Assembly: GCA_001549895.1 (NCBI GenBank)
Contig: AP014719.1
Span: forward strand, 3,038,001-3,102,000
Source of the DNA: Arthrobacter sp. Hiyo8
GTDB taxonomy: Bacteria; Actinomycetota; Actinomycetes; Actinomycetales; Micrococcaceae
Length of the DNA stretch: 64,000 nucleotides
Direction of reading: 5' to 3'
Shown here in pieces: positions 41,338 to 50,439 of the stretch (the stretch's first letter is position 1; each line of letters starts with the position of its first letter). The notes under the pieces are model-generated. The model was given only the letters and a program-made list of their open reading frames with translations, made no database searches and had not been told where the DNA came from. Position numbers and translations under genes: made by a program.

Positions 41338-41697
41338 CTAGTGAGGATCCTGAAGTAGCCCGAGGACATTGCCGTCCGGGTCGGTGACGGTGGCCACCAA
41401 ACGGCCGCCCCCGACGTCGCGGGCTGCTTCCTTCAGCGTAGCGCCGGCGGCAGTCACCTCTGCCAGCTTTGCCTCGATGTCCGAAACGTGCCAGTAGGCG
41501 ACGGGCGAGGTCATGGCTTGCGGTCCGCCTCCAGGGACGAGCCCGATGTGCTGGCCCGCGACGTCGAAGCCGACGTAATACGGTCCGTCGGCCTGCGGCG
41601 GCGTCCCGAGCAAAGCGGTGTACACCGCCTTCGCGGCGGCGAGGTCGGAAACGGGATGCAGCACGGTCTTGATTCCCTCGTTGGAAGAGTCGCTCAT
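41338..41697 (-). CDS. VOC-family (glyoxalase/bleomycin resistance-like) protein
   Basis: 119 residues with two beta-alpha-beta-beta-beta repeats: KTVLHPVSDLAAAKAVYTAL, GPYYVGFDVAGQHIGLVPGG, SPVAYWHVSDIEAKLAEVTA, and VATVTDPDGNVLGLLQDPH. Start ATG 41697 follows GGAGTGATC. It precedes the UvrA-like gene by 55 bases on the same strand, so a joint resistance role is plausible. Intact. Confidence 0.83.
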   Translation of the reverse strand: MSDSSNEGIKTVLHPVSDLAAAKAVYTALLGTPPQADGPYYVGFDVAGQHIGLVPGGGPQAMTSPVAYWHVSDIEAKLAEVTAAGATLKEAARDVGGGRLVATVTDPDGNVLGLLQDPH

Positions 41698-41853
41698 GAT
41701 CACTCCTGAAGTCATTAGGGGACGAAGCTGGCCTGGACGGTGTTGTCCATGACCGCCATTCTAGGCGCGGCCCGGGAGCGGCGCTTCTCCATTCCTGACC
41801 GGTCTTGTTGCGGGATATTCGTTGTATGGACATCCCCGGTGAGTGGTGCCACC

Positions 41854-42341
41854 ATGGCCGAATACGGGCCTTGGCGCCGCGCCAGGGCAAGAGCGTGGCT
41901 GGAGGAAGCAATGCCGGAATCCGATCTCGACCTGATGGTGGAGAAGTACCACCGAGCGCTCGATGCATTCATCAAGGGAGACCCGGAACACCAGAAGAAA
42001 CTGTTCTCGAAGCGCGACGACGTCACGCTCGCTAATCCTCTCGGCCCGCCTGCGCGGGCCCGAGTGCAGTCGAGGCGACCATGGATCGGGCGTCTTCCGG
42101 GCTCAGGGAGGGCGAGCCGATCAGGTTCGAGCGAATCTCCGGCGATGCCGGGACGGAGCTTGCGTACATCGTCGAAATTGAATGGGCGCGGGCCAAAGTT
42201 GGCGGATCTGATGAGGTGTCCCCGATTCCCCTTCGGGTGACGACGATTTTCCGCCGGGAAGACGGTGAGTGGAAGGTCGTCCACCGGCACGCGGATCCCA
42301 TTCTTTCCCCGCGGCCAATCGAGTCGCTCGTCCAGAGCTAG
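41854..42341 (+). CDS. SnoaL/NTF2-like protein, frameshifted
   Basis: About 150 residues of the SnoaL-like alpha+beta cone fold: DLMVEKYHRALDAFIKGDPE, LFSKRDDVTLANPLGPPARG, then VEIEWARAKVGGSDEVSPIP and LRVTTIFRREDGEWKVVHRH. One base is missing near 42058. The start could be ATG 41854 or ATG 41911 (MPESDLDLMVEKY); the second fits the family length better. Function unknown (ketosteroid isomerase-like pocket). The 156 bases upstream hold no recognisable gene. Confidence 0.7.
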
Positions 42342-42806
42342 TGTGGCCAAGGTGCCGGATCAACGCGTCGAGGATCGGCACCTGCCCGCTCACCAATTTG
42401 GTGCGGGCGACGGCTTCCGTGGCCCACATGGCGTCGTCAATCTCCGGATAGCTCCGGATGACACCTGATCCGCGCGGCCACTCAAGCTCGAACGTGTTGC
42501 TCACGATGTTCTCCGGTTCAAAATCCGACTCCGCCGTGAAAGCCGCCACGAGTTTGCCCGACGGTTGCCGGAAGATGCCTAGCTGGTGATACTCGACGGC
42601 CGGCGGGGTGTGCCTATCTCCTCGGCGAATTCGCGCTTCGCGGCCATCAGGGGGTCCTCATCCTCGAGGTATTCGCCTTTGGGAATTGACCAGGCGCGTG
42701 CATCCTTGTGGGCCCAGAAGGGTCCGCCCATGTGGGCTATCCATACTTCCAATTCCGTAGTGGAGCTCCGGCGGAACAACAGAATGCCCGCGCTTCGAAC
42801 TGTCAT
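42338..42806 (-). CDS. NUDIX hydrolase, frameshifted
   Basis: About 156 residues. MTVRSAGILLFRRSSTTELE, WSIPKGEYLEDEDPLMAAKR and the Nudix box GEYLEDEDPLMAAKREFAEE followed by IGT (GX5EX7REXXEEXG) are clear; then YHQLGIFRQPSGKLVAAFTA and PEIDDAMWATEAVARTKLVS. A base is missing near 42600. The 3' end is uncertain: the frame runs on without a natural stop, and one more missing base near 42350 would end it at 42338, overlapping the convergent SnoaL gene's end. Start ATG 42806 follows GGGAGG. Confidence 0.78.
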
Positions 42807-42825
42807 TTGCCCTCCCAGGCACAGG

Positions 42826-43457
42826 TTATCCGCCGGGCCGGGAAGCCGGAACCCGCAGTACGCCAACGGCCTCCGCCAGGTAAGGCCCCGGATCCGGATC
42901 CGTGCCGGCGGCCCATTGCATCCAGGCCTCGAACGTCGCCCCGAGATAGGCGGCGCACAGATAGCGTGCCGCGCTTTCGCGGACGCCCTGCGCAACGAGG
43001 TAAAGCCGTGCCCCGTCCCGTTGTGGAGCCAGGGCATCGTAGCTCCTGCTCGCCAGCTCCGGGTGCTCTGCGATCAGGCGCAGGCGCCCTCGCGTTACGG
43101 AAAGGTCGGGGATCGCCGAAATCCCGGCGATGGCGGCCGCCCGCAGTCCTGCGAGGATACCGCCGTCGGACGCTCCGCCGCCGGACGGCTCCGCTGTGCG
43201 GGCGGCCTCCAGCACACGGCCCGAAGCTTCCACTACCGGTTCCATGCCGCCCCAGACGAGATCAGCCTTGCTGGGAAGTAGCGGTACAGGCTCTTCCGCC
43301 CGATTCCCGCCTCGCGCGCGATGTCCTCCATGGACGTCCGCTCGTAGCCGTTCTCGGCAAAAAGCCGGAGCGCGACGCCAGCCACGGCGTCGGGATCAAT
43401 CGTCGCCGGGCGTCCGGTGGAGCGCCCGATGACGGGCTTCGTATGGTCTGAGGGCAT
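42826..43457 (-). CDS. TetR-family transcriptional regulator, frameshifted
   Basis: 210 residues after restoring one base near 43265. DNA-binding helices: TIDPDAVAGVALRLFAENGY, ERTSMEDIAREAGIGRKSLY (RYFPSKADL after repair). The C-terminal ligand domain is Ala-rich (RLRLIAEHPELASRSYDALA). Divergent from the SDR gene at 43540 with a palindrome between them, so it is the likely repressor of that gene and itself. Confidence 0.83.
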
Positions 43458-43481
43458 CTCTCCAGTATCCACTCTTACATA

Positions 43482-43498
43482 ATGACACGGAGTGTCAT
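43482..43498. promoter_or_regulatory. TetR operator candidate
   Basis: ATGACACGGAGTGTCAT is a perfect 7+7 inverted repeat with a GGA spacer, 25 bases from the TetR start and 42 bases from the SDR start. Confidence 0.72.
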
Positions 43499-43539
43499 AA
43501 AGTGGACGGAACGCCACCAGCACCTTCAGGAGGAACAAC

Positions 43540-44319
43540 ATGGGCAACGAAACTCCATGGCAGGAAGCCGCCATCAATGGCCGTTTTGCCGGGAAGACAG
43601 TCATCGTCACCGGAGCTGGCTCGGGCATCGGCCAAGCTACGGCCCTGCGCATCGCGAAGGAAGGCGGCAGGGTCATCGCCGCCGACATCAGCAAGGAGCG
43701 CCTTGACGCCTTGGTGGAGGAAAACAGCGGCCTGGACCTGCTGCCCGTGGCCGGCGACATCTCAACCGAGGAGACCGTTGCCGCCGTCGTCGTCGCTGCC
43801 GGCGGCCGTGTGGATGCCCTCGCCAACATCGCCGGGATCATGGATAACTTCACCCCGATCCACGAAGTGGACGACGCAATGTGGGAGCGCGTTTTCCGGA
43901 TCAACGTCACAGCCCTCATGCGCCTGACCCGCGCCGTGGTGCCCTTGATGTTGGAGGCCGGCACCGGCTCCGTGGTCAACGTCGCCTCCGAGGCCGGGCT
44001 GCGCGGCTCCGCCGCCGGCGCGAGCTACACGGCCTCGAAGCACGCCGTCGTCGGACTGACCAAGAACTCGGCCGTGATGTACGGGCCGAAGGGGCTTCGC
44101 TTCAACGCCGTTGCCCCCGGGCCAACCATCACCAACATCGAGGCAACGTGGGGGTCCCAGCTGGCCGCCGAACGCCTCGGTCCGCTCATGCAGGCCGCTG
44201 TCCCCAACCCTGCGACGGCCGCGCAGCTGGCAGCCTCCATCACCTTCCTGCTCAGCGACGACGGCACCAACGTCAACGGCGCCATCCTCGCGTCCGACGG
44301 CGGCTGGTCGGCGCTGTAA
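43540..44319 (+). CDS. Classical SDR-family oxidoreductase
   Basis: 259 residues, intact. TGAGSGIGQATALRI cofactor loop, AADISK (Asp at the end of strand 2 favours NAD), NIAGIMDN, catalytic VASEAGLRGSAAGASYTASK and C-terminal FLLSDDGTNVNGAILASDGG. Start ATG 43540 follows AGGAGGAA. Transcribed alone, ending at the strong terminator at 44337, and probably controlled by the TetR-type gene upstream. Substrate unknown. Confidence 0.87.
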   Translation: MGNETPWQEAAINGRFAGKTVIVTGAGSGIGQATALRIAKEGGRVIAADISKERLDALVEENSGLDLLPVAGDISTEETVAAVVVAAGGRVDALANIAGIMDNFTPIHEVDDAMWERVFRINVTALMRLTRAVVPLMLEAGTGSVVNVASEAGLRGSAAGASYTASKHAVVGLTKNSAVMYGPKGLRFNAVAPGPTITNIEATWGSQLAAERLGPLMQAAVPNPATAAQLAASITFLLSDDGTNVNGAILASDGGWSAL

Positions 44320-44336
44320 GGCGGCTCTCTAGGCAA

Positions 44337-44371
44337 GACGACGACGGCGGGAGCGTCCCGCCGTCGTCGTC
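44337..44371. terminator. Perfect 16-bp hairpin terminator
   Basis: GACGACGACGGCGGGA pairs with TCCCGCCGTCGTCGTC around a three-base loop, between the convergent SDR and monooxygenase genes. It is nearly the same sequence as the hairpins at 17454 and 51340. Confidence 0.85.
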
Positions 44372-44379
44372 TCGTGATG

Positions 44380-44691
44380 CTAGAGCGTACCCTGAACCGG
44401 ATTTCCCGCAGGGATCGGCTCGTGGCGCATCACGTCGACCGGGCGTTCAAGGAGACCGTGGAGGGCCGCGTTTAGCCTTTTGACCGGTTCGCCGTCGCCG
44501 TGGGCGTCGAGCAGTTCGGCGGACTCCCACTTCTCGATCATGAGGATCTGGCCGTTCGGTGAGTCGTGGATGGCGTACAGCAGGCAGCCGGGCTCCTGGT
44601 GGACTTCTGCGATGGCAGGGGACAGGGCGGCGACGACCTGGGCGAACGATCCTTCCTTGGGCGTGAACGTGGCGGTGACGATGACGGGCAT
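44380..44691 (-). CDS. Antibiotic biosynthesis monooxygenase-family (YgiN-like) protein
   Basis: 103 residues, ferredoxin-like ABM fold: MPVIVTATFTPKEGSFAQVV, EVHQEPGCLLYAIHDSPNGQ, ILMIEKWESAELLDAHGDGE. Such small dimeric enzymes act as quinol monooxygenases or heme/quinone-binding proteins. It starts 9 bases after the LacI gene's end, so the two are probably co-transcribed. Intact. Confidence 0.82.
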   Translation of the reverse strand: MPVIVTATFTPKEGSFAQVVAALSPAIAEVHQEPGCLLYAIHDSPNGQILMIEKWESAELLDAHGDGEPVKRLNAALHGLLERPVDVMRHEPIPAGNPVQGTL

Positions 44692-44700
44692 GGGTTCTCC

Positions 44701-45734
44701 TTAGTGAATAGCGGTTTGGGCGAGAGGCGCGCAGCTGCTGCGGGCCAGGAAATCTGCTTTGACTTCGATGAGGCGGGGCCGTCTGGCAGTTTGCCCTGCA
44801 TCCTGCCCAGCACCAGTTCGAGGGAGTGTACTGCGAGCATGTCCAGGGGCTGCCTGATCACGCTGAGCGGCGGTGACATGAGTTCGGTCCAAGGATTGTC
44901 ATCGAAGACGATCACGGAGAGTTCCTCCGGGATTCGGATGCCGACTTGGACCAGCCGCCTGACCGAACTTTGCACCTGGGCGGTGTTGGCCACGATGAGG
45001 CCAGTTGGTGGCTGGGGCATGGCGAGGAGGGAGCCGACGGCGTCTCCGCCCGAGTCGCCACGGAACGGCACATCTCGGATCAGGAGCGGATCGACGGCGA
45101 GGGACGCGTCCTCGTGTGCGGCCCGGTAGCCATTGATTCTTGCCCGTCCCGTCGACGTGCTGCGCGGACCTGTCACCAGGGCTATCCGTGTATGGCCGAG
45201 GCCAATGAGGTATTCCGTGGAGCGCTTGGCGGAGTCAAAGTTCTCGATACTGACGACGTCCACATCGGTGAGTTCGTCGATGGTGCGGTCAACGAACACC
45301 ACATTCACGCCCAGGTCCTGCAGGCGCGCCCACTTTTCGATGTTACCTCCAGTGGGAGTTGCTATGACCCCGCTGACGGAACGGTCGAGGAGTGTGTCCA
45401 GGGAATCGGCTTCCAGGTGCGGATCTTCCTGGGTCGTCATCAACACCACTTGGATCCCGTGGCTGCGGGCCTCCCAGACGATGCGGTCAGCGAGGCGTGC
45501 AAAGAACGGGTTGGACAGGTCAGTGACCACCAAGCCAATGGTGAGCGCGTGTCCTGCGCTCAGTTCGCGGGCCGCGGCCCGGGGACGGTAACCCAGTTCG
45601 TCGATCACCCTGAGGACGTCCTGCCGCTTGGCCGGTGCCACTGGTCCTGAGTCCGGGTTCAATACCCGGGACACCACGGAGACGGAAACGCCCGCGGTCG
45701 CCGCGACATCGCGAATGGTCGGGGCCTTCTTCAC
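44701..45734 (-). CDS. LacI-family regulator of the TRAP/sugar-acid locus, frameshifted
   Basis: 344 residues after restoring one base near 44785. TIRDVAATAGVSVSVVSRVL HTH, RAAARELSAGHALTIGLVVT hinge, FDSAKRSTEYLIGLGHTRIA and LSVIVFDDNPWTELMSPPLS. GTG 45734 is preferred to ATG 45764 because AGGAGG lies just before it. The corrected end is EVKADFLARSSCAPLAQTAI; without correction the frame runs on into the monooxygenase gene. Divergent from the dehydrogenase at 45974. Confidence 0.87.
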
Positions 45735-45760
45735 CGCTCCTCCTTGAGGGAATCGATTGG

Positions 45761-45775
45761 GCATAAGTCTTATGC
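45761..45775. promoter_or_regulatory. Palindrome GCATAAGTCTTATGC
   Basis: A perfect 7+7 inverted repeat with one central base, 26 bases before the LacI-type start. It differs from the CG-centred operator at 45860 and may bind a second regulator. Confidence 0.5.
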
Positions 45776-45859
45776 TGCGGCTCCTCGCGGCCCACCGTCA
45801 TCGTCATGAAGGCGCTTGGCTTGGAGTCGTTGACACAGCTTAGCACCGGGTGGTACAAA

Positions 45860-45877
45860 AGTGGAACCGGTTCCACT
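45860..45877. promoter_or_regulatory. LacI-type operator, perfect 18-bp palindrome
   Basis: AGTGGAACCGGTTCCACT has the CG-centred symmetry of LacI/GalR operators and lies between the divergent regulator and dehydrogenase genes. Confidence 0.8.
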
Positions 45878-45973
45878 CCGGATAGTTTTCACGCAAAACG
45901 CGACAAAGAAGTTGTCCCTCCGCTCAGGCGGCCAGGTTTCCTTCGCATCGCACTCCTATGAAGAGAGACTCCA

Positions 45974-47329
45974 GTGAACCTTCACAAACTCCTTGTCGAC
46001 CGCGAGCAGGAAGGCCGTCCCATCAGGGTTGGCCTCATTGGTGCCGGGCGTTACGGCACGATGTATCTTGCCCAGTCCAACAACATTCCCGGGATCCACG
46101 TGGTGGCCATCGCCGACATCAACGTGAAGCGCGCGGAAGGCGCTTTCGCCCTTGTCGAATGGCCGGCCGAGCAGATCGCCCCGGACATTGCGACGGCACT
46201 CAAGGACCGCACCACGGCAATTGTGGCCAACGCCGACGAACTGTTCGACGTAGACATTGACGTGATCGTGGAAGCCACCGGCAACCCGATCGTGGGAATC
46301 AAGCACGCCCTGCGCGCCATCGAAACCAAGAAGCACATCATCATGGTGACCGTTGAGGCTGACGCGTTGGCGGGGCCGGCCCTGGCCAAACGCGCAGAAG
46401 CCGCCGGAGTCGTATATTCGATGGCCTACGGCGACCAGCCGGCCCTCATCATGGAACTGGTTGACTGGGCGCGTACCAGCGGATTCGACGTTGTCTGCGC
46501 GGGCAAGGGTGCCAAGTACCTGGAGCACTACCACGAGATGAACCCGGACAACGTCTGGGAGAACTGGGAATTCTCGAAGGAGCTCACGGACTCCGGGCAG
46601 CTCAACCCGTACATGCACACCTCGTTCCGGGACGGCACGAAGGCGGCAATTGAAATGGCCGCTGTCGCCAACGGTGCGGGCCTGGCGCCGTCGGACTCCG
46701 GGCTCAGCTTCACGCCGGGCAACGTCGAGGAGATCGCCACGATTTGCCGGCCTAACGAGGTCGGGGGCTCGCTCGCCCATGAAGGCAGCGTGGATGTCAT
46801 GTCCAGCGTGAACCGTGATGGCAGCTGGATCAGCCACAACACCCAAGAAGGCGTCTTCGTCGTTGTCAAGGCAACAAACGCATACGTTTCCGGCTGCTTC
46901 AACGAATATCCGTGGCACCCGGACCCGACCGGCCAGTACGCAGCCCTGTACCGCCCGTACCACTACGTCGGCCTCGAACTGAACGTGTCGATCGCAAATG
47001 CGGCGCTCCGGGGAATTGCAACCGGCGCGCCCGTCGGTTTCTTCGGCGACGTGGTCGCCACCGCGAAGAAGGACCTCAAAGCCGGCGAGTTCCTCGACGG
47101 CGAAGGCGGATTCACGGTGTGGGGCAAGCTGGTTTCGGCCAAGCACTCGGTGGCCACCGGGGCCCTGCCGGTGGCCCTGGCCCACCACGTGGAACTGCGC
47201 AACGACGTCGCGAAGGGTGCGATCGTCGGCTGGGAAGACGTCATCATTGATGACTCGTTGTCTCAGGCCCTCGAGCTGCGCCGCGAAACGGAAGCGTTCA
47301 TCGCCCAGGCCGCCTCCGTGGGCGCCTGA
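45974..47329 (+). CDS. NAD(P)-dependent oxidoreductase with C-terminal SAF-like domain
   Basis: 451 residues, intact. The N-terminal Rossmann domain has IRVGLIGAGRYGTMYLAQSN and VVAIADINVKRAEGAFALV; the middle resembles homoserine-dehydrogenase/GFO-IDH catalytic folds (EATGNPIVGIKHALRAIETK). The C-terminus (KKDLKAGEFLDGEGGFTVWG) resembles SAF/FlgA-type modules. Proteins with this pairing are often mis-named flagellar protein FlgA, but none of the neighbours is flagellar. Position before a TRAP transporter and opposite LacI suggests oxidation or aldehyde handling of a sugar-acid substrate (inference). Confidence 0.78.
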   Translation: MNLHKLLVDREQEGRPIRVGLIGAGRYGTMYLAQSNNIPGIHVVAIADINVKRAEGAFALVEWPAEQIAPDIATALKDRTTAIVANADELFDVDIDVIVEATGNPIVGIKHALRAIETKKHIIMVTVEADALAGPALAKRAEAAGVVYSMAYGDQPALIMELVDWARTSGFDVVCAGKGAKYLEHYHEMNPDNVWENWEFSKELTDSGQLNPYMHTSFRDGTKAAIEMAAVANGAGLAPSDSGLSFTPGNVEEIATICRPNEVGGSLAHEGSVDVMSSVNRDGSWISHNTQEGVFVVVKATNAYVSGCFNEYPWHPDPTGQYAALYRPYHYVGLELNVSIANAALRGIATGAPVGFFGDVVATAKKDLKAGEFLDGEGGFTVWGKLVSAKHSVATGALPVALAHHVELRNDVAKGAIVGWEDVIIDDSLSQALELRRETEAFIAQAASVGA

Positions 47330-47387
47330 CCCAACCCGTTTGCTTCCGTCATCCGGATCGCATCCTTCCAATGAAGAAAGGCATCGC

Positions 47388-48425
47388 ATGAATACCAAGA
47401 CCCGCGCCATCACCGGAGTGCTAGCCTGCAGCTTGGCTGCAACTGCCCTTGCCGGATGTGCCGCCGCCGGCGCGTCCGGCGGCGGCCAGGCCGCACCCGT
47501 CGCCAAAATCCAATTGTCGATTCCTGATCCGCTCACTTCCTCAGTAGGCGTGTCTGCCCAGCACTTTGCGGACCAGGTGAAGAAGACCTCCAACGGATCG
47601 GTGGTTGTTACCGTCGTTCCCAACGGGACCAGCTTCAGCGGCGACCAGAACGCCGCCGTCACCCGACTCCAGGGTGGTTCGTTGGATGCCCTGATCCTTT
47701 CAACCTCGGTCTACGCCTCGGTGGTGCCCGAAATGAACGCGATCAGCATCCCCTACCTGTTCAAGGACACCACCGAAGAGGCAGCGTTCCTGGCGGGCAA
47801 ACCCGGCCAGGACCTGAAGGACAAGCTCGCCAAAAAGGACACTGTGGCGCTGAGCTTCCTCACCAGGACAGGCCGTGAAATCACCAACTCCGTCCGTCCC
47901 ATTACGCAGCCTTCGGACCTCAAAGGACTAAAGATCCGCGTACCGGGCAATACCTTGTGGACGGACTTCTTCGGCAAGCTCGGCGCCAGTCCCACCACCA
48001 TGGCCTTCTCCGAGGTCTTCACGGGCCTGCAGACGGGCACCATCGATGGCCAGGAGAATCCGATCGAGGTGCCGTGGACCAACAAGTTCTCGGAAGTACA
48101 GAAGTACGTATCGCTGACCAACCACATCAACGACGCCTGGGTGCTCGCCCTGTCGTCGAAGAAGTGGGGGACACTCAGCGCGGACCAGCAAAAAGCGCTC
48201 ACCGATGCGTCGACGGAAACCGCCTCGTTCAAAACCACCTACGACACAGATCAGGCGAAGAAGCAGTTGGACGAGCTGACCGCCAAGGGCATGAAAGCGA
48301 ACGAGCTGAGCGCTTCCAGCATCGAAGAGTTCAAGGCCGTCTCCAAGAGCTTGTACCCGGATTTCTCGAAGCTCATTGGCAAGGACTTCTTCGACCAAGC
48401 GGTCGCCTTCACTCCCGCTAAGTAA
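47388..48425 (+). CDS. TRAP transporter substrate-binding protein, DctP family
   Basis: 345 residues, intact. Lipoprotein-type signal MNTKTRAITGVLACSLAATA with LAGC box. DctP core: AQHFADQVKKTSNGSVVVTV, VPEMNAISIPYLFKDTTEEA, LKGLKIRVPGNTLWTDFFGK (the Arg that binds the substrate carboxylate), FSEVFTGLQTGTIDGQENPI. TRAP systems carry organic acids, so the imported compound should be carboxylated. Start ATG 47388 follows GAAAGG; the longer upstream frame overlaps the dehydrogenase and is rejected. Confidence 0.88.
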   Translation: MNTKTRAITGVLACSLAATALAGCAAAGASGGGQAAPVAKIQLSIPDPLTSSVGVSAQHFADQVKKTSNGSVVVTVVPNGTSFSGDQNAAVTRLQGGSLDALILSTSVYASVVPEMNAISIPYLFKDTTEEAAFLAGKPGQDLKDKLAKKDTVALSFLTRTGREITNSVRPITQPSDLKGLKIRVPGNTLWTDFFGKLGASPTTMAFSEVFTGLQTGTIDGQENPIEVPWTNKFSEVQKYVSLTNHINDAWVLALSSKKWGTLSADQQKALTDASTETASFKTTYDTDQAKKQLDELTAKGMKANELSASSIEEFKAVSKSLYPDFSKLIGKDFFDQAVAFTPAK

Positions 48426-48435
48426 TCCATCAACG

Positions 48436-48461
48436 GGTGGGAGCCCTCCTGGGCTCCCACC
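48436..48461 (+). terminator. Intra-operon hairpin after the TRAP binding-protein gene
   Basis: GGTGGGAGCCC pairs with GGGCTCCCACC around TCCT (11 bp). No T-run follows, so it may stabilise the binding-protein mRNA or attenuate the permease, as is common after binding-protein genes. Confidence 0.65.
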
Positions 48462-48518
48462 ACAGCCCCACTCCGCCCGCACACCAATTCCGCTCTCAAT
48501 GTCGAAAGTCTGGACACA

Positions 48519-50436
48519 ATGGAACACACCCTCGCCCCCGGGACCTGGAAGAGGCCCTCCCGCCCGATGCCGAAGAGATCCTGCACACGGGCCACGTCGC
48601 TTCGGGCTGGAGCGGCGCGAAATGGCTGGACCGGACCTTGGAGTGGATCGTGGGCGCCGCGATCCTCGCCGAGCTCGTCGTCATCCTTCTGAACATCACC
48701 GTCCGCGTCATCACAGGTGATTCGGTTCTATGGACCCAGGAAGTCTCGGAGATAGCACTCCTGACTATCGCGTTCATGGGCGGGGCAATCGCGTATCCCA
48801 AGGGCGCCCACATGTCCGTCCAGGCCCTCATCATGCGCCTCCCCGCCGCATGGAAACCCTATCTGGCCGCGCTGGTGGACTGGCTTGTCTTCGTGATGAG
48901 CGCCGGCGCCTTCGTGCTTTTCGTTCCCACGCTCGTCCAGCAAATCGAGGAAAAGACCCCCATCCTCCAGCTCCCCGTGTTCTGGGTCTCCATGCCGTTT
49001 TCACTGGGCATGGTCCTCATCGCCTGGTTTGCGCTCGTCAAGCTCTGGCGGCAGCAAAAGCGGGCCGTGCTGGTAGCCGCGGGCGTCGCGGCAGCCCTTG
49101 TCGTGGTCGTGCTTTTGGCCCCGCCGCTCTTCTACTATGCCTCGCCGAACGTCCTCCTTGGTACCGTGCTCGCGGTTCTGTTCATCCTGCTGTTCCTCGG
49201 ACTTCCGATCGCGTTCGTCCTCGCCCTGGCCTCCGGGATCTACCTTTACCTCGGAGGGATTTCCGAGGTCAGCGCTATCCCGATCGGCATGGCCTCGGGC
49301 GCCAAGGGATTCGTGCTGTTGGCGATCCCCTTCTTCATCCTTGCCGGCACCGTGATGAACTCCGCAGGGCTCACCCTCCCGTTGGCCAAGCTCGTCGACG
49401 CCCTTATCGGGCACCTGCGCGGGGGGCTGCTCCAGGTGGTCGTCGTGACCATGTACATTTTCTCCGGCATTTCGGGCTCGAAGGTCGCCGACGTCGCGGC
49501 CGTCGGCACCACGATGCGCGGCATGCTCGAAGAGCGCAAATATCCGCGCGGCGAGGTTGTCGCCGTACTATCGGCGTCTGCCATCATGGGTGAAACCATC
49601 CCGCCAAGCATCGTGCTTCTCGTCCTTGGCTCCATCACCACGATTTCGACCACCACACTCTTCCTTGCCGGTTTTGTGCCGGCCGCATTCCTGGCGCTCG
49701 TGGTCATGGCGCTCGTGTTCCTGCGCGCACGCAAACAAGGTGGAGTCGCCAGTCCCAAGGCAAGCTGGCGGGCACGCGGTTCGGCGACCTTCTTCGCCCT
49801 CCCCACTCTCCTCCTGCCCGTCGGCATGGTGGCCGGGATCCTGACCGGATTCGCGACGCCGACGGAAGTTTCCTCCGTTGCCGTGGCCTACGCGTTCGTC
49901 CTGGCCGCCGCCTACCGCCGGGGCAGCAAGCGGCTGCTCGGGGACACGCTGCGGGAAACTACGACGACGGCGGGCATGGTGCTCTTCATCATCGCTGCCG
50001 CCTCTCCGCTCGCCCAGACCCTTGCCCTCGCCGGTGTCTCGCAGCAAATCCACGACCTCATGTCTAGCCTCGGGGATTCCCCGGTCCTCTTCATGTTGTT
50101 CACCGTGATCCTGCTCGTCATCATGGGCCAGCTCCTCGAGGGACTTCCCGCCGTGCTGATCTTCGCCCCGTTGCTGCTGCCGATCGCCACTGACTTCGGC
50201 GTCAACCCCGTGCAGTACGCCATGGTGCTCATCATCTCCATGGGCATAGGCTCGTTCGCCCCACCGGCCGGTGTCGGCTTCTACGTCGCGTGCGCCACCG
50301 CCGGGAAACCGTGGAAAACAGCCTCAAACACTTCTGGCCGTACCTGCTTGCCCTCTTCGTCGGACTTCTGGTGCTCGCGGCGGTGCCGTGGTTCAGCACC
50401 TTCCTGCCGGCCCTCGCCGGACTGATCCCGTTCTAA
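48519..50436 (+). CDS. TRAP transporter fused small and large permease (DctQ-DctM), frameshifted
   Basis: 639 residues in one chain: a DctQ four-helix domain (LDRTLEWIVGAAILAELVVI, WTQEVSEIALLTIAFMGGAI) followed by DctM (GLPIAFVLALASGIYLYLGG, SGISGSKVADVAAVGTTMRG, GETIPPSIVLLVLGS). Two single-base losses: near 48545, linking MEHTLAP to DLEEALPPDAEE, and near 50305, restoring the end ETVENSLKHFWPYLLALFVG to a stop at 50436. Corrected length is exactly 640 codons, which supports ATG 48519. The next gene begins 3 bases later. Confidence 0.86.
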
Positions 50437-50439
50437 ACC

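Noticed and set aside
44538..45764. LacI protein extended into the monooxygenase gene
   Set aside because: Restoring one base near 44785 gives a normal LacI C-terminus and stop at 44701.
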